Origin: Methanospirillum hungatei
Lineage (GTDB): Archaea; Halobacteriota; Methanomicrobia; Methanomicrobiales; Methanospirillaceae
Reading direction: 5' to 3'
Assembly: GCF_020216685.1 (NCBI RefSeq)
Contig: NZ_JAIWNS010000042.1
Coordinates: 1-13,519, forward strand
Length of the DNA stretch: 13,519 bases
Positions 1-6,985 of the stretch are shown here, in pieces. Position 1 is the first letter of the stretch; each line of letters starts with the position of its first letter. Below the pieces are notes generated by a model that worked only from the letters and a program-made list of their open reading frames with translations, ran no database searches and was not told the origin of the DNA. Position numbers and translations under genes: made by a program.

Positions 1-787
1 TCTGGACGATATGTTCAACAATCTCCTGTTTCACATAAATGGCCTGTAGAGCGATTGCAATACTCTCATGTGATATATCACTGTTTTCAAGTTCGTCATG
101 AAGTTCAGTCACATCAATTTTGAAGATTAATTCCGGACCGGTATGCACATAATATTCCACATCTGCATTCATCAGCTGAACAAGGGCAATATTGAATGAC
201 TCCAGCTCATCCTCGGTCGGTATAATTCCGGAAGTTGGTTGGAATGTGTAGAAAAGCTCCTCTGCGGGGATAATCTTCCGAATGATCATTTTATTATCCC
301 GAATGGAAATGAGATCATTATCGAGGAGCACTTTATTCCTCATAATTGCAGTAATAATTGGATTTACTTTCACCTCATCCGTGTTATCCGGCTCAGCATC
401 GCGATCATATACAATATCGCCTTCTTTCATCTCTTCAAGTGTTTTTAGAGCATTATCCCGGTCAAGGGCAAGGGTGCTGAGAATTCTCTCGACTGCTTCA
501 AGGTCCTCTTTTGTATCCTCGATTACCTCATTTTCATGCAGATCATCCGGGTTATCCTGTTTCTCCTCCTGGACATTTCTCATCTCATTCTCCAGGTCCT
601 GGGTTAATTCTTCCCTGCAGTGAACGAGATAGGAATGGATATTGTCAAACGTTCCTTTCACCCTGATGGAAAAGTGCGAAGAGGTAACCGGTTCGATTCT
701 CGTTGAAATGCCACTTTTTCGTAATAATTTCGTAAGTCTTTCTGCTTGTTCAAGGTTGTCGCATGCAAAAGTGTGGCCTAATACCAT
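1..787 (-). CDS. Uncharacterised acidic protein, C-terminus beyond the window
   Basis: An uninterrupted reading frame of 262 codons runs from an ATG at 787 down to the left edge, so the C-terminus is missing. I do not recognise the family. Residues 1-60 look like a small alpha/beta unit: a helix rich in Leu, Glu and Lys, then strands around SHFSIRVKG. Residues 65-130 are very acidic and probably helical or coiled (many Glu, Asp and Asn). From residue 140 on there are alternating strand-like segments such as NKMIIRKIIP and ELIFKIDVTEL. No membrane segment or signal peptide is visible, so the visible part is probably cytoplasmic. An in-frame TAG lies two codons before the ATG, which excludes a longer ATG/GTG-started version. 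There is no clear ribosome binding site. The gene is divergent from the MFS exporter. Reality of the gene is well supported by frame length and protein-like composition; its function is unknown. Confidence 0.8.
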   Translation of the reverse strand, partial: MVLGHTFACDNLEQAERLTKLLRKSGISTRIEPVTSSHFSIRVKGTFDNIHSYLVHCREELTQDLENEMRNVQEEKQDNPDDLHENEVIEDTKEDLEAVERILSTLALDRDNALKTLEEMKEGDIVYDRDAEPDNTDEVKVNPIITAIMRNKVLLDNDLISIRDNKMIIRKIIPAEELFYTFQPTSGIIPTEDELESFNIALVQLMNADVEYYVHTGPELIFKIDVTELHDELENSDISHESIAIALQAIYVKQEIVEHIVQ

Positions 788-801
788 ACCCTATGTGTCT
801 G

Positions 802-810
802 CTATATGAG
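802..810 (+). promoter_or_regulatory. Candidate TATA element in the gap between the left-edge gene and the MFS exporter
   Basis: The sequence CTATATGAG lies in the 126-base gap between the two divergent genes. Read on the plus strand it would place a transcript start near 831, about 83 bases before the ATG at 914. Read on the minus strand it is too close to the ATG at 787 to fit the usual spacing. This is a weak call on position and composition only. Confidence 0.3.
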
Positions 811-913
811 GTGATAAGCAGATGTATTGCAAGTTTCCCCCTCCTCATTTCCCACACCTGAAAACCTCCAGGGAGCACAGGTTCAAGAGATATGCTGTCT
901 AACTCTGTTCCTC

Positions 914-2302
914 ATGTATAGTCAGACCGAAAAATCGGTCCTTCTCTTTATATCATCACTGGCATCATTTCTGGTTCCCTATACCGTATCTTCATTAAAT
1001 GTCGCTTTGCCAGCAATTGGTTCATCATTTGGTCTCGATGCGGTAACCCTTGGATGGGTCACTACAGCATATCTCCTCATTGCTGCAGTATTCATGCTCC
1101 CGTTTGGAAAACTTGCAGATATGTATGGAAGAAAACGGGTTTTCATCATTGGTACTATTCTCTTTGCTATCGGGTCACTTCTTGCAGCGGTATCATGGTC
1201 AGGATCGGTGATCATCATCGCACGGATGATCCAGGGGCTTGGTGGTGCAATGGTCTTCTCTACTTCCATGGCGATTGTAACCGTTGTTTTCCCTCCCGGT
1301 GAACGGGGGCGGGCAATTGGCATTATTACCGCAACGGTATATGCAGGCCTCTCACTTGGACCGGTTCTTGGGGGGTTTCTGACGCAGATATATGGATGGC
1401 CGTCAATATTCCTTGTTAATATTCCCCTTGCTCTGATTGTTGTTGTATTGACCATTCTGTTTCTGCATGATGAATGGAAGGATCCGGATAAAGCCGGGTT
1501 TGACTCCGGGGGTGCAGTGCTCTATGGGTGCATGCTCATGGGGATTATGTATGGCCTGACCGTTCTTCCTTCCCCGGCTGGTATTCTCTGGATTGGGGCC
1601 GGGCTGGCTGGAGGATATCTTTTCATAAGGTGGGAAAGAAAACAGGAGCGCCCACTTATCAGGCTCTCAACGTTCAGAACGAACCGGACCTTTCTCTGCT
1701 CCAACGTGTCAGCCATGATCAATTATGCGGTTGTATTTGCCGTGGGATTTCTTGTGAGCCTGTCACTTCAATATACCCGTGGCTTTGATCCGGCGACAAC
1801 CGGTATGATCCTGCTGGCACAGCCCCTTGTCCAGACGGTCGTCTCTCCTCTGGCCGGGAAAGCATCGGATTCTGTTGAGCCTGCCATCATTGCAACGCTG
1901 GGAATGGCTGCCACGACCATCGGACTTGGAGTGTTGCTGATTGTGCTGCCGTCCGGTTCTGTTCTTTGGATCCTGGCCGGTCTTGTCATCCTTGGCCTTG
2001 GATACGGACTCTTCTCTTCACCGAATACGAATGCAATAATGAGTTCTGTTGAGGTAACCGATCTGGGGATGGCCTCTGGAATGGTCTCAACCATGCGGAC
2101 GGTCGGGCAGCTCATCAGCCTTGCCATCGCGATGATGGTCTTTTCGGTCGTGATCGGAACGGTAAAGATAACCCCTGATGTCTACCAGCAGCTGGAACTG
2201 AGTACCTCAATAATCTTCCTGATATTTATCGGGCTTGGAATTTTGGGAATGTTCACGTCATATGTAAGGGGAACGGTCATGAACCATGAGAATCAGGGGT
2301 GA
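914..2302 (+). CDS. MFS drug exporter, DHA2 (14-helix) type
   Basis: A major facilitator superfamily antiporter of the DHA2 (EmrB/QacA-like) group, expected to export drugs or other small toxic molecules in exchange for protons across the cytoplasmic membrane. From the ATG at 914 it is 462 residues, normal for the 14-helix group. Family motifs are clear: motif A as GKLADMYGRKRV at 65-76 in the loop after helix 2; motif B with R104, Q107 and G108 in ARMIQGLGGA; and antiporter motif C as GLSLGPVLGG at 145-154. Hydrophobic helices fill the rest. The frame extends upstream to a TTG at 827, but the extra 29 residues are polar, Pro-rich and unlike the family, so the ATG just before the first helix is preferred. 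No strong ribosome binding site is seen. It is convergent with the peptidase gene, with 15 bases between stops. The substrate cannot be read from sequence. Confidence 0.93.
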   Translation: MYSQTEKSVLLFISSLASFLVPYTVSSLNVALPAIGSSFGLDAVTLGWVTTAYLLIAAVFMLPFGKLADMYGRKRVFIIGTILFAIGSLLAAVSWSGSVIIIARMIQGLGGAMVFSTSMAIVTVVFPPGERGRAIGIITATVYAGLSLGPVLGGFLTQIYGWPSIFLVNIPLALIVVVLTILFLHDEWKDPDKAGFDSGGAVLYGCMLMGIMYGLTVLPSPAGILWIGAGLAGGYLFIRWERKQERPLIRLSTFRTNRTFLCSNVSAMINYAVVFAVGFLVSLSLQYTRGFDPATTGMILLAQPLVQTVVSPLAGKASDSVEPAIIATLGMAATTIGLGVLLIVLPSGSVLWILAGLVILGLGYGLFSSPNTNAIMSSVEVTDLGMASGMVSTMRTVGQLISLAIAMMVFSVVIGTVKITPDVYQQLELSTSIIFLIFIGLGILGMFTSYVRGTVMNHENQG

Positions 2303-2311
2303 TTCCGGTTC
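2281..2311. terminator. Hairpin between two convergent genes, possible bidirectional terminator
   Basis: GAATCA (2290-2295) and TGATTC (2300-2305) form a perfect six-pair stem with a GGGG loop. GAACC (2281-2285) and GGTTC (2307-2311) can pair outside it with an asymmetric bulge. The hairpin includes the MFS stop codon and ends seven bases before the stop of the opposing peptidase gene. An inverted repeat between convergent genes fits a transcription end or mRNA 3' protection for both, but archaeal termination depends mostly on T-runs, which are poor here. Confidence 0.45.
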
Positions 2312-2317
2312 TATGTA

Positions 2318-3763
2318 TTATAATATCCATTCATGCCCGTGTTTTTTCAGATATTCCCGTCGTTCCTTGTAGTCGGGCATCATACTCTCTACGGTATTCC
2401 AGAAACGGGGGGAGTGATCAGGGTGAATTTTATGGGCCAGTTCATGAAGAACCACATATTCAATAATTCTTCGTGGTGCCATGCAGAGCCGGAGGTTTAA
2501 GATGATACTCTTTGATGTGCATGCACCCCACTTTGTCTTCTGATCCCTGGTTTTTATCCGGGGAATGGGCACGTTGAGCAGGGCAGCATACCGGGTGAAA
2601 TAGGGGAGTGCGAACAGAGAGAGCTGCTCTGCAAAGAACGCAGAAACAACCTGTTTTACTGCCATTTTAGTGTGATAATCGGTGAAATCTGCCGGAACGG
2701 TAATGAGTAATTCATCCCCCTGTCGCGAACAGGACAATTCATATCCCCGCCTGATTCTGATGGTAAGTGATTCGTCAAGAAATGGGAAGACCTGTCCGTC
2801 CTGATAGGTCCGTTTCGGGGGAAGGGGCCGGACGCTTCCGATGGTATGGGTATACACCCATTCTGCATTCTGGACCATAAATGCATGAATGTGAGTGACC
2901 GGCACATGGGGAGGAGATACAACACAGACTTTTCGGTCCTGGTTCACTTTGATTGTAGTCCGTTTCGCACGGGGGTTTCGTTTTATGGTATAGGGGATGG
3001 TATGCCCCTCCCAGGTGATATGACCGGCATCTTCTCCCGGTGTGTTTGCAGGCCCTTCCTGAAGAGTACTCCCGTGTTGGTTCTCCGGGGGGTGAACTCC
3101 GATTTTTGGTGCAATCCATGACTTCCTGCTCTCCACAAAGGCAGTAATGGTATCTGTCGGTGTATTGTACGGGGCAGAGACCTCGATGGCTCCATTCCCA
3201 TGTACCTTCAGGGTAATCCGTTTGTTCCGGGTGCTGCGGGAGATCCGATAGGGGATGAGTTTTTCATTGATTTGTACCGTATGCTCTTCCCTGGCAGGGG
3301 GGCACTCCGGGCGGGTGCAATAGTATTCCCTGTATATCCACTCTTTTTCAGAGGTGAGAAACCGGTGTATGTCCTCTTCTGTGGCATTCCCCGGGTTTTC
3401 AACCTCGACTCTCCCATCAGGATATATTGACAGATAGAGGGTTTTTCTCCGGGGATTATGGACAACGGAGTAGGGGATATCATATCCCCTGATATGGATC
3501 GTTCCACCGGTGAGTGATCGGGTCGTTTTTTGTGCGCCGGAAGGTTTTGTACCCTGGCTGGTGAGATAGGTTTGGAGGCCTTTTCGTAGTTCCTCTTTGG
3601 ATACCCCGTACGGGGCCTGTACGATAATACGGGTGTCAGAAAGCGGGCTGTACAGGATCTCGTTCTGGCCTTTTCGATATGATACCAGAACATGAATGGG
3701 CTTTCCATTTATATCGAATAGTAACTTTTCAATTGAGATCTCCGGATCAAATGTGCTCTGCAT
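2318..3763 (-). CDS. YgjP/DUF45-type zinc metallopeptidase with amplified N-terminal modules
   Basis: A 481-residue protein whose C-terminal half is a YgjP-like (DUF45, SprT/M48-related) metallopeptidase. The catalytic site is HELAH at 440-444 (zinc ligands H440 and H444, catalytic E441), with a third likely ligand H450 spaced as in the family, followed by SPRFW. The family hallmark before it is KTKWGAC at 409-415. Ordinary members are roughly 170-240 residues: a beta-rich N-terminal module, a second module, then the peptidase. Here residues from about 245 to the end already make a complete family member. The first 240 residues are extra, made of two good copies (about 88-147 and 163-219) and one decayed copy (16-68) of the same N-terminal module. 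No signal peptide or membrane helix is visible, so it is probably cytoplasmic. The ATG at 3763 is the first ATG/GTG after an upstream in-frame stop. Neighbours give no functional clue and the substrate is unknown. Confidence 0.88.
   Translation of the reverse strand: MQSTFDPEISIEKLLFDINGKPIHVLVSYRKGQNEILYSPLSDTRIIVQAPYGVSKEELRKGLQTYLTSQGTKPSGAQKTTRSLTGGTIHIRGYDIPYSVVHNPRRKTLYLSIYPDGRVEVENPGNATEEDIHRFLTSEKEWIYREYYCTRPECPPAREEHTVQINEKLIPYRISRSTRNKRITLKVHGNGAIEVSAPYNTPTDTITAFVESRKSWIAPKIGVHPPENQHGSTLQEGPANTPGEDAGHITWEGHTIPYTIKRNPRAKRTTIKVNQDRKVCVVSPPHVPVTHIHAFMVQNAEWVYTHTIGSVRPLPPKRTYQDGQVFPFLDESLTIRIRRGYELSCSRQGDELLITVPADFTDYHTKMAVKQVVSAFFAEQLSLFALPYFTRYAALLNVPIPRIKTRDQKTKWGACTSKSIILNLRLCMAPRRIIEYVVLHELAHKIHPDHSPRFWNTVESMMPDYKERREYLKKHGHEWIL
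2852..3718 (-). repeat. Tandem protein-level repeats inside the YgjP-type peptidase
   Basis: Three clear units and one degenerate unit, about 57-60 residues each and starting 75-85 residues apart, share a pattern. It runs IPY, then one residue, I or V, one residue and a basic or polar residue; then RRK, RNK or RAK; then alternating hydrophobic residues, a Gly- or Asp-rich turn, a V-x-V strand before Pro, and a final Trp. The units lie at 3323-3502 (IPY at residue 96, W142), 3107-3277 (IPY at 170, W216) and 2852-3022 (IPY at 256, W302). The decayed unit lies at 3560-3718 and keeps the VxAP-like strand (IIVQAP) but not IPY or Trp. The unit nearest the peptidase is the one ordinary family members carry. 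The copies are diverged at DNA level, so the amplification is old. Confidence 0.8.
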
Positions 3764-3857
3764 AGCTGGTGCCAGTGTTTTCGATGATAGAGGTTGTCAC
3801 TGAGAAGGCATAACCATGGTCAATTGTGTGCAGGTGCATGCCGGCAGATGAGCGCAT
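3747..3857 (-). CDS. Possible 36-residue leader ORF overlapping the peptidase start
   Basis: An ATG at 3857 opens a 36-codon frame ending in TGA at 3747-3749, so it overlaps the first 17 bases of the peptidase gene in another frame. Its ATG sits about 25 bases downstream of the TATA-like element at 3877-3886, where a leaderless transcript would begin. The predicted peptide has no recognisable motif or hydrophobic helix. It could be a translated leader coupled to the peptidase, or chance. The call rests on position only. Confidence 0.2.
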   Translation of the reverse strand: MRSSAGMHLHTIDHGYAFSVTTSIIENTGTSYAEHI

Positions 3858-3876
3858 GTCGAGTGGAAATAAGAGG

Positions 3877-3886
3877 GTATATATAG
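3877..3886 (-). promoter_or_regulatory. TATA element, probably for the YgjP-type peptidase
   Basis: CTATATATAC on the minus strand lies within the 278-base gap between the peptidase and the nitroreductase-like gene. By archaeal spacing the transcript would start near 3855, giving a leader of about 90 bases before the ATG at 3763. The element is nearly symmetric and could also fire to the right, but no convincing gene lies there. The rest of the gap (3887-4041) shows no other supported feature. Confidence 0.5.
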
Positions 3887-4041
3887 AGTTGTGAATGGCG
3901 AATATCACCAAGTAATCCCCTTAATTTTGATGCGTGCAGATTTTTGGAAAGATCTTGATTTCTCAAGGGACAATTTCAGGCAGACGGTCAGGTATGTGGT
4001 TGTCTGGTGGAAAGCCACCCATGACAGGGTGCAAAAGGGGA

Positions 4042-4698
4042 TCAGAAGACCCAAGAAACGTCCGGTTCACCCGCAGGACTGTCATTGTTCTCCTGCAACT
4101 CTTCATGAGGATATCCGATAGCAACGCCGGCGACAGCATATTTTCCGGTTGGCAGGTGGATGAGAGAGAAAAATTCGGATCTTCTGGAAAGGTATGAGAT
4201 ACCGGGTATCAGGTGAACGCCAAGATGATGGAATGTGGCAGAGAACCAGAGGTGTGAGACTGCAAATGCCAGGGATTCCTGTTCGACTGGCGGGAATCTC
4301 CGCTCCTCGGTGATGATAATGATGATGGGTGCTGATCTGAAACTGGATATACCCGTTGTTTCGAAATTTTTGAGCATCTGGATATAATTTCCCGGCCCTT
4401 CCGGCGTATACGCACGCCATCCGAAGAAAGAGATAAGTTCGTCACGGGTGGTTTCGATTGCTTTTTTGAGTATCTGTTCCAGGATATCACAGGAAGGAGT
4501 GCCGGTCCTGAAGACAAAGAATCTGCGGAGATTATGAAGTACTGGTTCAGGATACGGGTAGGGAGCCTGAAAGCCGGCATGGATGACCTGGTGTATTACC
4601 GGATCTGATGGAACTCTGGATGAAAAAACATATACCGGTTTACAGAGTATATGAGGTTGCTCACTGCTTTTCGTTGGGACATCATCTTTCGGTATCAT
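4042..4698 (-). CDS. Divergent nitroreductase-fold protein
   Basis: A 218-residue protein from the ATG at 4698 that resembles the FMN-dependent nitroreductase family. Numbered from that ATG, the segment at about 32-66 (DPVIHQVIHAGFQAP ending in FFVFR) matches the family's helix-loop-strand region. The region at about 120-195 carries the usual APIIIII strand, the HLWFSATFHHLGVHLIP helix, and the closing VAGVAIGYPHEE. The usual Arg-rich start that binds the FMN phosphate (RRSIR-like) and the Ser/Asn-rich loop after AP are absent (KPVYVFSS and YPYPEP instead). Flavin binding is therefore doubtful and the reaction unknown. The frame continues 16 codons up to a TTG at 4746. That TTG lies at or upstream of the transcript start predicted from the TATA box at 4761-4770, so the internal ATG is preferred. 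It is divergent from the PAS chemoreceptor and may share its promoter region. Confidence 0.62.
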   Translation of the reverse strand: MIPKDDVPTKSSEQPHILCKPVYVFSSRVPSDPVIHQVIHAGFQAPYPYPEPVLHNLRRFFVFRTGTPSCDILEQILKKAIETTRDELISFFGWRAYTPEGPGNYIQMLKNFETTGISSFRSAPIIIIITEERRFPPVEQESLAFAVSHLWFSATFHHLGVHLIPGISYLSRRSEFFSLIHLPTGKYAVAGVAIGYPHEELQENNDSPAGEPDVSWVF

Positions 4699-4760
4699 TC
4701 TGCGTCTTTCTTCTGTTGTAGAACGTATGGTGGTGCATTGAGCCAATCTGTTTTATGGAT

Positions 4761-4770
4761 ATTTATATAT
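4761..4770. promoter_or_regulatory. Shared divergent TATA element for nitroreductase-like gene and PAS chemoreceptor
   Basis: ATTTATATAT reads as a TATA box on both strands (ATATATAAAT on minus). Rightward, a start near 4792 gives a leader of only about 13 bases to the chemoreceptor ATG at 4805. Leftward, a start near 4737 gives a leader of about 40 bases to the ATG at 4698. It lies centrally in the 106-base divergent gap. Confidence 0.55.
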
Positions 4771-4778
4771 GGCCTTTA

Positions 4779-4788
4779 GATCATGATC
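4779..4788. promoter_or_regulatory. 10-bp palindrome near the chemoreceptor transcript start
   Basis: GATCATGATC is a perfect palindrome between the TATA box and the ATG at 4805, where a bound regulator would block the start site. It may equally be chance, since 10-base palindromes are not rare. Confidence 0.25.
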
Positions 4789-4804
4789 ACATCATAGATG
4801 TACC

Positions 4805-6973
4805 ATGACAGGGATGGATGGCACTATTATTGAACAATTGTGTCCTAAGATGCTGGATGAAGTTCCGGTAGCAGTTCTCCTTATTGAAAACGGTATGTTC
4901 GTCTACTGTAACAGGGCAGCAGTCGATATGTTCCATGCAACCAGACCGGACCAGATCGTCGGGAAACCACCCGGGATTTTATCTCCTGAATTACAGCCTG
5001 ATGGGCAGTCATCACAAGATAAAGCGGTTTCTATTATCACTGATGCTATCAAAGGAAAACCACAGCGGTTTGAATGGGTTCACGCCAGAATGGATGGCAC
5101 TCCGTTTTTCGCCGAAGTCCGCCTGGTGAAAGTGGACATTATGGGCCGGACATTTCTTCAAACGAATATCATCGATATTGAGCATCGGAAACGTCAGATG
5201 GATGATCTCTACCATATTCTTGACGGAGCAACTGCAGCAATTCTCCTTATTCAGGACGGGAAATTTTCGTATTGCAACAAGGCTGCTCTTCAGGTTTTCG
5301 GGGCTGAAAAGAGGGAGGATATTATCGGTATGGCTCCTGGTTTCTTCTCTCCAGAGGTTCAGCCTGACGGGAGTCCCTCTGATCAGAAGTCGATGACATA
5401 TATCAGAGAGGCTATGAACGGGAGGATGCAGCGGTTTGAATGGGTGCATAAACGACTGGATGGAACCCTGTATGATGCTGATGTCGGGCTCAATCGTGTT
5501 GAATTGGATGGGAAGACCTATCTTCAGACGACCATATTTGATATATCCTCACAAAAGCGCCAGATTAAACTGATGGAACATTTATCCTCATTTTTAAATC
5601 TGGAGGTGAACCGTCTTGGGAAAAACCTGTATCAGCTGTCTCTGGGTTCGTTTGATCTGGATTATGCAATATCAGAACCGGATGAGTTTACTCGTGATGC
5701 ACATGATCTCTTTGAAAAGATCTATGCAAGTTTGAAACAAGCGATAGATTCGATCAGGATCATGATGGATGATGCCAGCCTTCTTTCTCAGGCAGCCCTT
5801 GAGGGGAGACTGGATGCCAGGGCAGATCTGACCCGCCATAAAGGGGAGTTCAGGCGGATTGTTGAGGGGATGAATAAGGTATTGGCCGCTGTAATGATAC
5901 CGGTCAGAGAAGCATACCGGGTTTCGGATGAGTATGCCAGGTATAATTTCCACGTTCAGTTTGACCCCTCAATCTCTGTCATGGGAGAGTTCCAGCGTTT
6001 TAAAGAGGCCCTCAATACGATTGGAACTTCCATTTCTGATGCCATCCATCATCTGAAAGATGAAATTCAAACACTTTCAGAGAATGCGTCACATGCCCGT
6101 GCAGGGGTTGAGGATGTCAACCGGGGGGCACAGGAAATAGCGAAGAATGCAGAAGAGACATCAATGAATGCAGATAAAGCGCTTGAAGGGATTGATCAGG
6201 TCCTTCAGGGGATGTCTGATCTGACTACCATGGTAAGTGATATTGCTGCAGGAACCGATGAGGCTTCACGCCTGTCAGATGAGACAAATACCCTCGCACG
6301 GAAAGGGATTGAATCTGCGGGTGATGCCGAGCATGGGATGGAGAGCATCACACAATCTTCCCATGAAGTGGATGTTATTGTAAAAGAGATTCAGGACCAG
6401 ATGGGCCAGATACGAAAGATTGTGAGTATTATCACCGATATTGCTAACCAGACAAACCTTCTTGCACTCAATGCGGCAATAGAAGCAGCACGGGCCGGAG
6501 AAGCAGGAAGAGGATTTGCGGTTGTCGCTGCTGAGGTGAAAGCACTGGCCCAGGAGTCCCGGTCATCCGCAGAGTCAATTTCAGACATGATTCAGGCACT
6601 TGAGTCAAAATCTGAACAGGCGGTTATGGCGATTGACAGATCTGAAAAAGCGGTGAAAGAGGGGAACAAGGCTCTTGGAATAACCCTTGATGTATTCCGT
6701 GATCTTTCAAACGCGGTTGGAACAATATCTGAAAAAATGGCCTTTGTTGCCAGATCAATCGAGTCACAGGCTGCCTCGTTTGAAGAGATTACCGCAAGTG
6801 CACAGGAGATGAGTGTCCTTGTGAAGAAGACTGCTGATGATGCAACACAGTCATCCGCCACAAGTGAAGAGGCATTAGCGGTTGTTTCGCAGATCAACTC
6901 CGTTATTGATGCGATAAATGCAGCGGTTCATTCGATGAATGATGAGATGAAAAAATTTTCTTTGAAGAAATAA
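4805..6973 (+). CDS. Cytoplasmic PAS-PAS poly-HAMP chemoreceptor (methyl-accepting protein)
   Basis: A 722-residue soluble chemoreceptor that would control a CheA kinase and hence archaellum rotation; no transmembrane segment is present. Two PAS domains lie at about 12-128 and 135-250 and are clear duplicates (VYCNRAA/SYCNKAA, QPDG, and RFEWVH twice). Three HAMP-like units follow at about 260-315, 320-361 and 366-411. The signalling hairpin runs from about 412 to the end. Its tip, residues 550-580, has the universal [20 protein letters not shown] followed by [16 protein letters not shown] at 656-665 fits the methylation-site consensus, with E660/E661 the candidate sites. There is no C-terminal CheR-tethering pentapeptide. 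The hairpin is about 311 residues, which by length alone fits the 44-heptad class. The ligand is unknown; PAS domains suggest a redox, light or small-molecule cue inside the cell. ATG 4805 is the first in-frame start; a second ATG at 4814 is possible. No che genes are adjacent. Confidence 0.93.
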   Translation: MTGMDGTIIEQLCPKMLDEVPVAVLLIENGMFVYCNRAAVDMFHATRPDQIVGKPPGILSPELQPDGQSSQDKAVSIITDAIKGKPQRFEWVHARMDGTPFFAEVRLVKVDIMGRTFLQTNIIDIEHRKRQMDDLYHILDGATAAILLIQDGKFSYCNKAALQVFGAEKREDIIGMAPGFFSPEVQPDGSPSDQKSMTYIREAMNGRMQRFEWVHKRLDGTLYDADVGLNRVELDGKTYLQTTIFDISSQKRQIKLMEHLSSFLNLEVNRLGKNLYQLSLGSFDLDYAISEPDEFTRDAHDLFEKIYASLKQAIDSIRIMMDDASLLSQAALEGRLDARADLTRHKGEFRRIVEGMNKVLAAVMIPVREAYRVSDEYARYNFHVQFDPSISVMGEFQRFKEALNTIGTSISDAIHHLKDEIQTLSENASHARAGVEDVNRGAQEIAKNAEETSMNADKALEGIDQVLQGMSDLTTMVSDIAAGTDEASRLSDETNTLARKGIESAGDAEHGMESITQSSHEVDVIVKEIQDQMGQIRKIVSIITDIANQTNLLALNAAIEAARAGEAGRGFAVVAAEVKALAQESRSSAESISDMIQALESKSEQAVMAIDRSEKAVKEGNKALGITLDVFRDLSNAVGTISEKMAFVARSIESQAASFEEITASAQEMSVLVKKTADDATQSSATSEEALAVVSQINSVIDAINAAVHSMNDEMKKFSLKK

Positions 6974-6985
6974 CCAACTTTTTTT
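6974..6985 (+). terminator. T-run terminator after the PAS chemoreceptor
   Basis: Directly after the TAA stop is CCAACTTTTTTTCATTGG (6974-6991), with seven T at 6979-6985 flanked by CCAA and TTGG. T-runs end archaeal transcripts. The run touches the stop codon of the convergent MATE gene, so the two coding regions are only 11 bases apart. Confidence 0.55.

Noticed and set aside
239..623. Plus-strand frames, one of them very serine-rich
   Set aside because: They are antisense to the long left-edge gene; the Ser-rich translation is what Glu/Asp-rich coding gives on the opposite strand.
822..902. A 26-codon ATG frame in front of the MFS gene
   Set aside because: It is short, rich in Pro, His and Arg, unmatched to any motif, and in another frame from the MFS gene.
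827..913. TTG-started 29-residue N-terminal extension of the MFS exporter
   Set aside because: The segment is polar and Pro-rich with two Cys, unlike the family's N-terminus, while the ATG at 914 starts just before the first helix.
3891..4121. A 76-codon GTG-started frame on the plus strand with protein-like composition
   Set aside because: It begins five bases after the TATA-like element, which is too close to be transcribed from it, has no ribosome binding site, and runs 80 bases antisense into the C-terminus of the nitroreductase-like gene. It has no recognisable motif.
3934..4197. An 87-codon plus-strand frame starting with ATG
   Set aside because: It lies largely antisense to the nitroreductase-like gene and the translation has no family resemblance; the opposite strand explains the region better.
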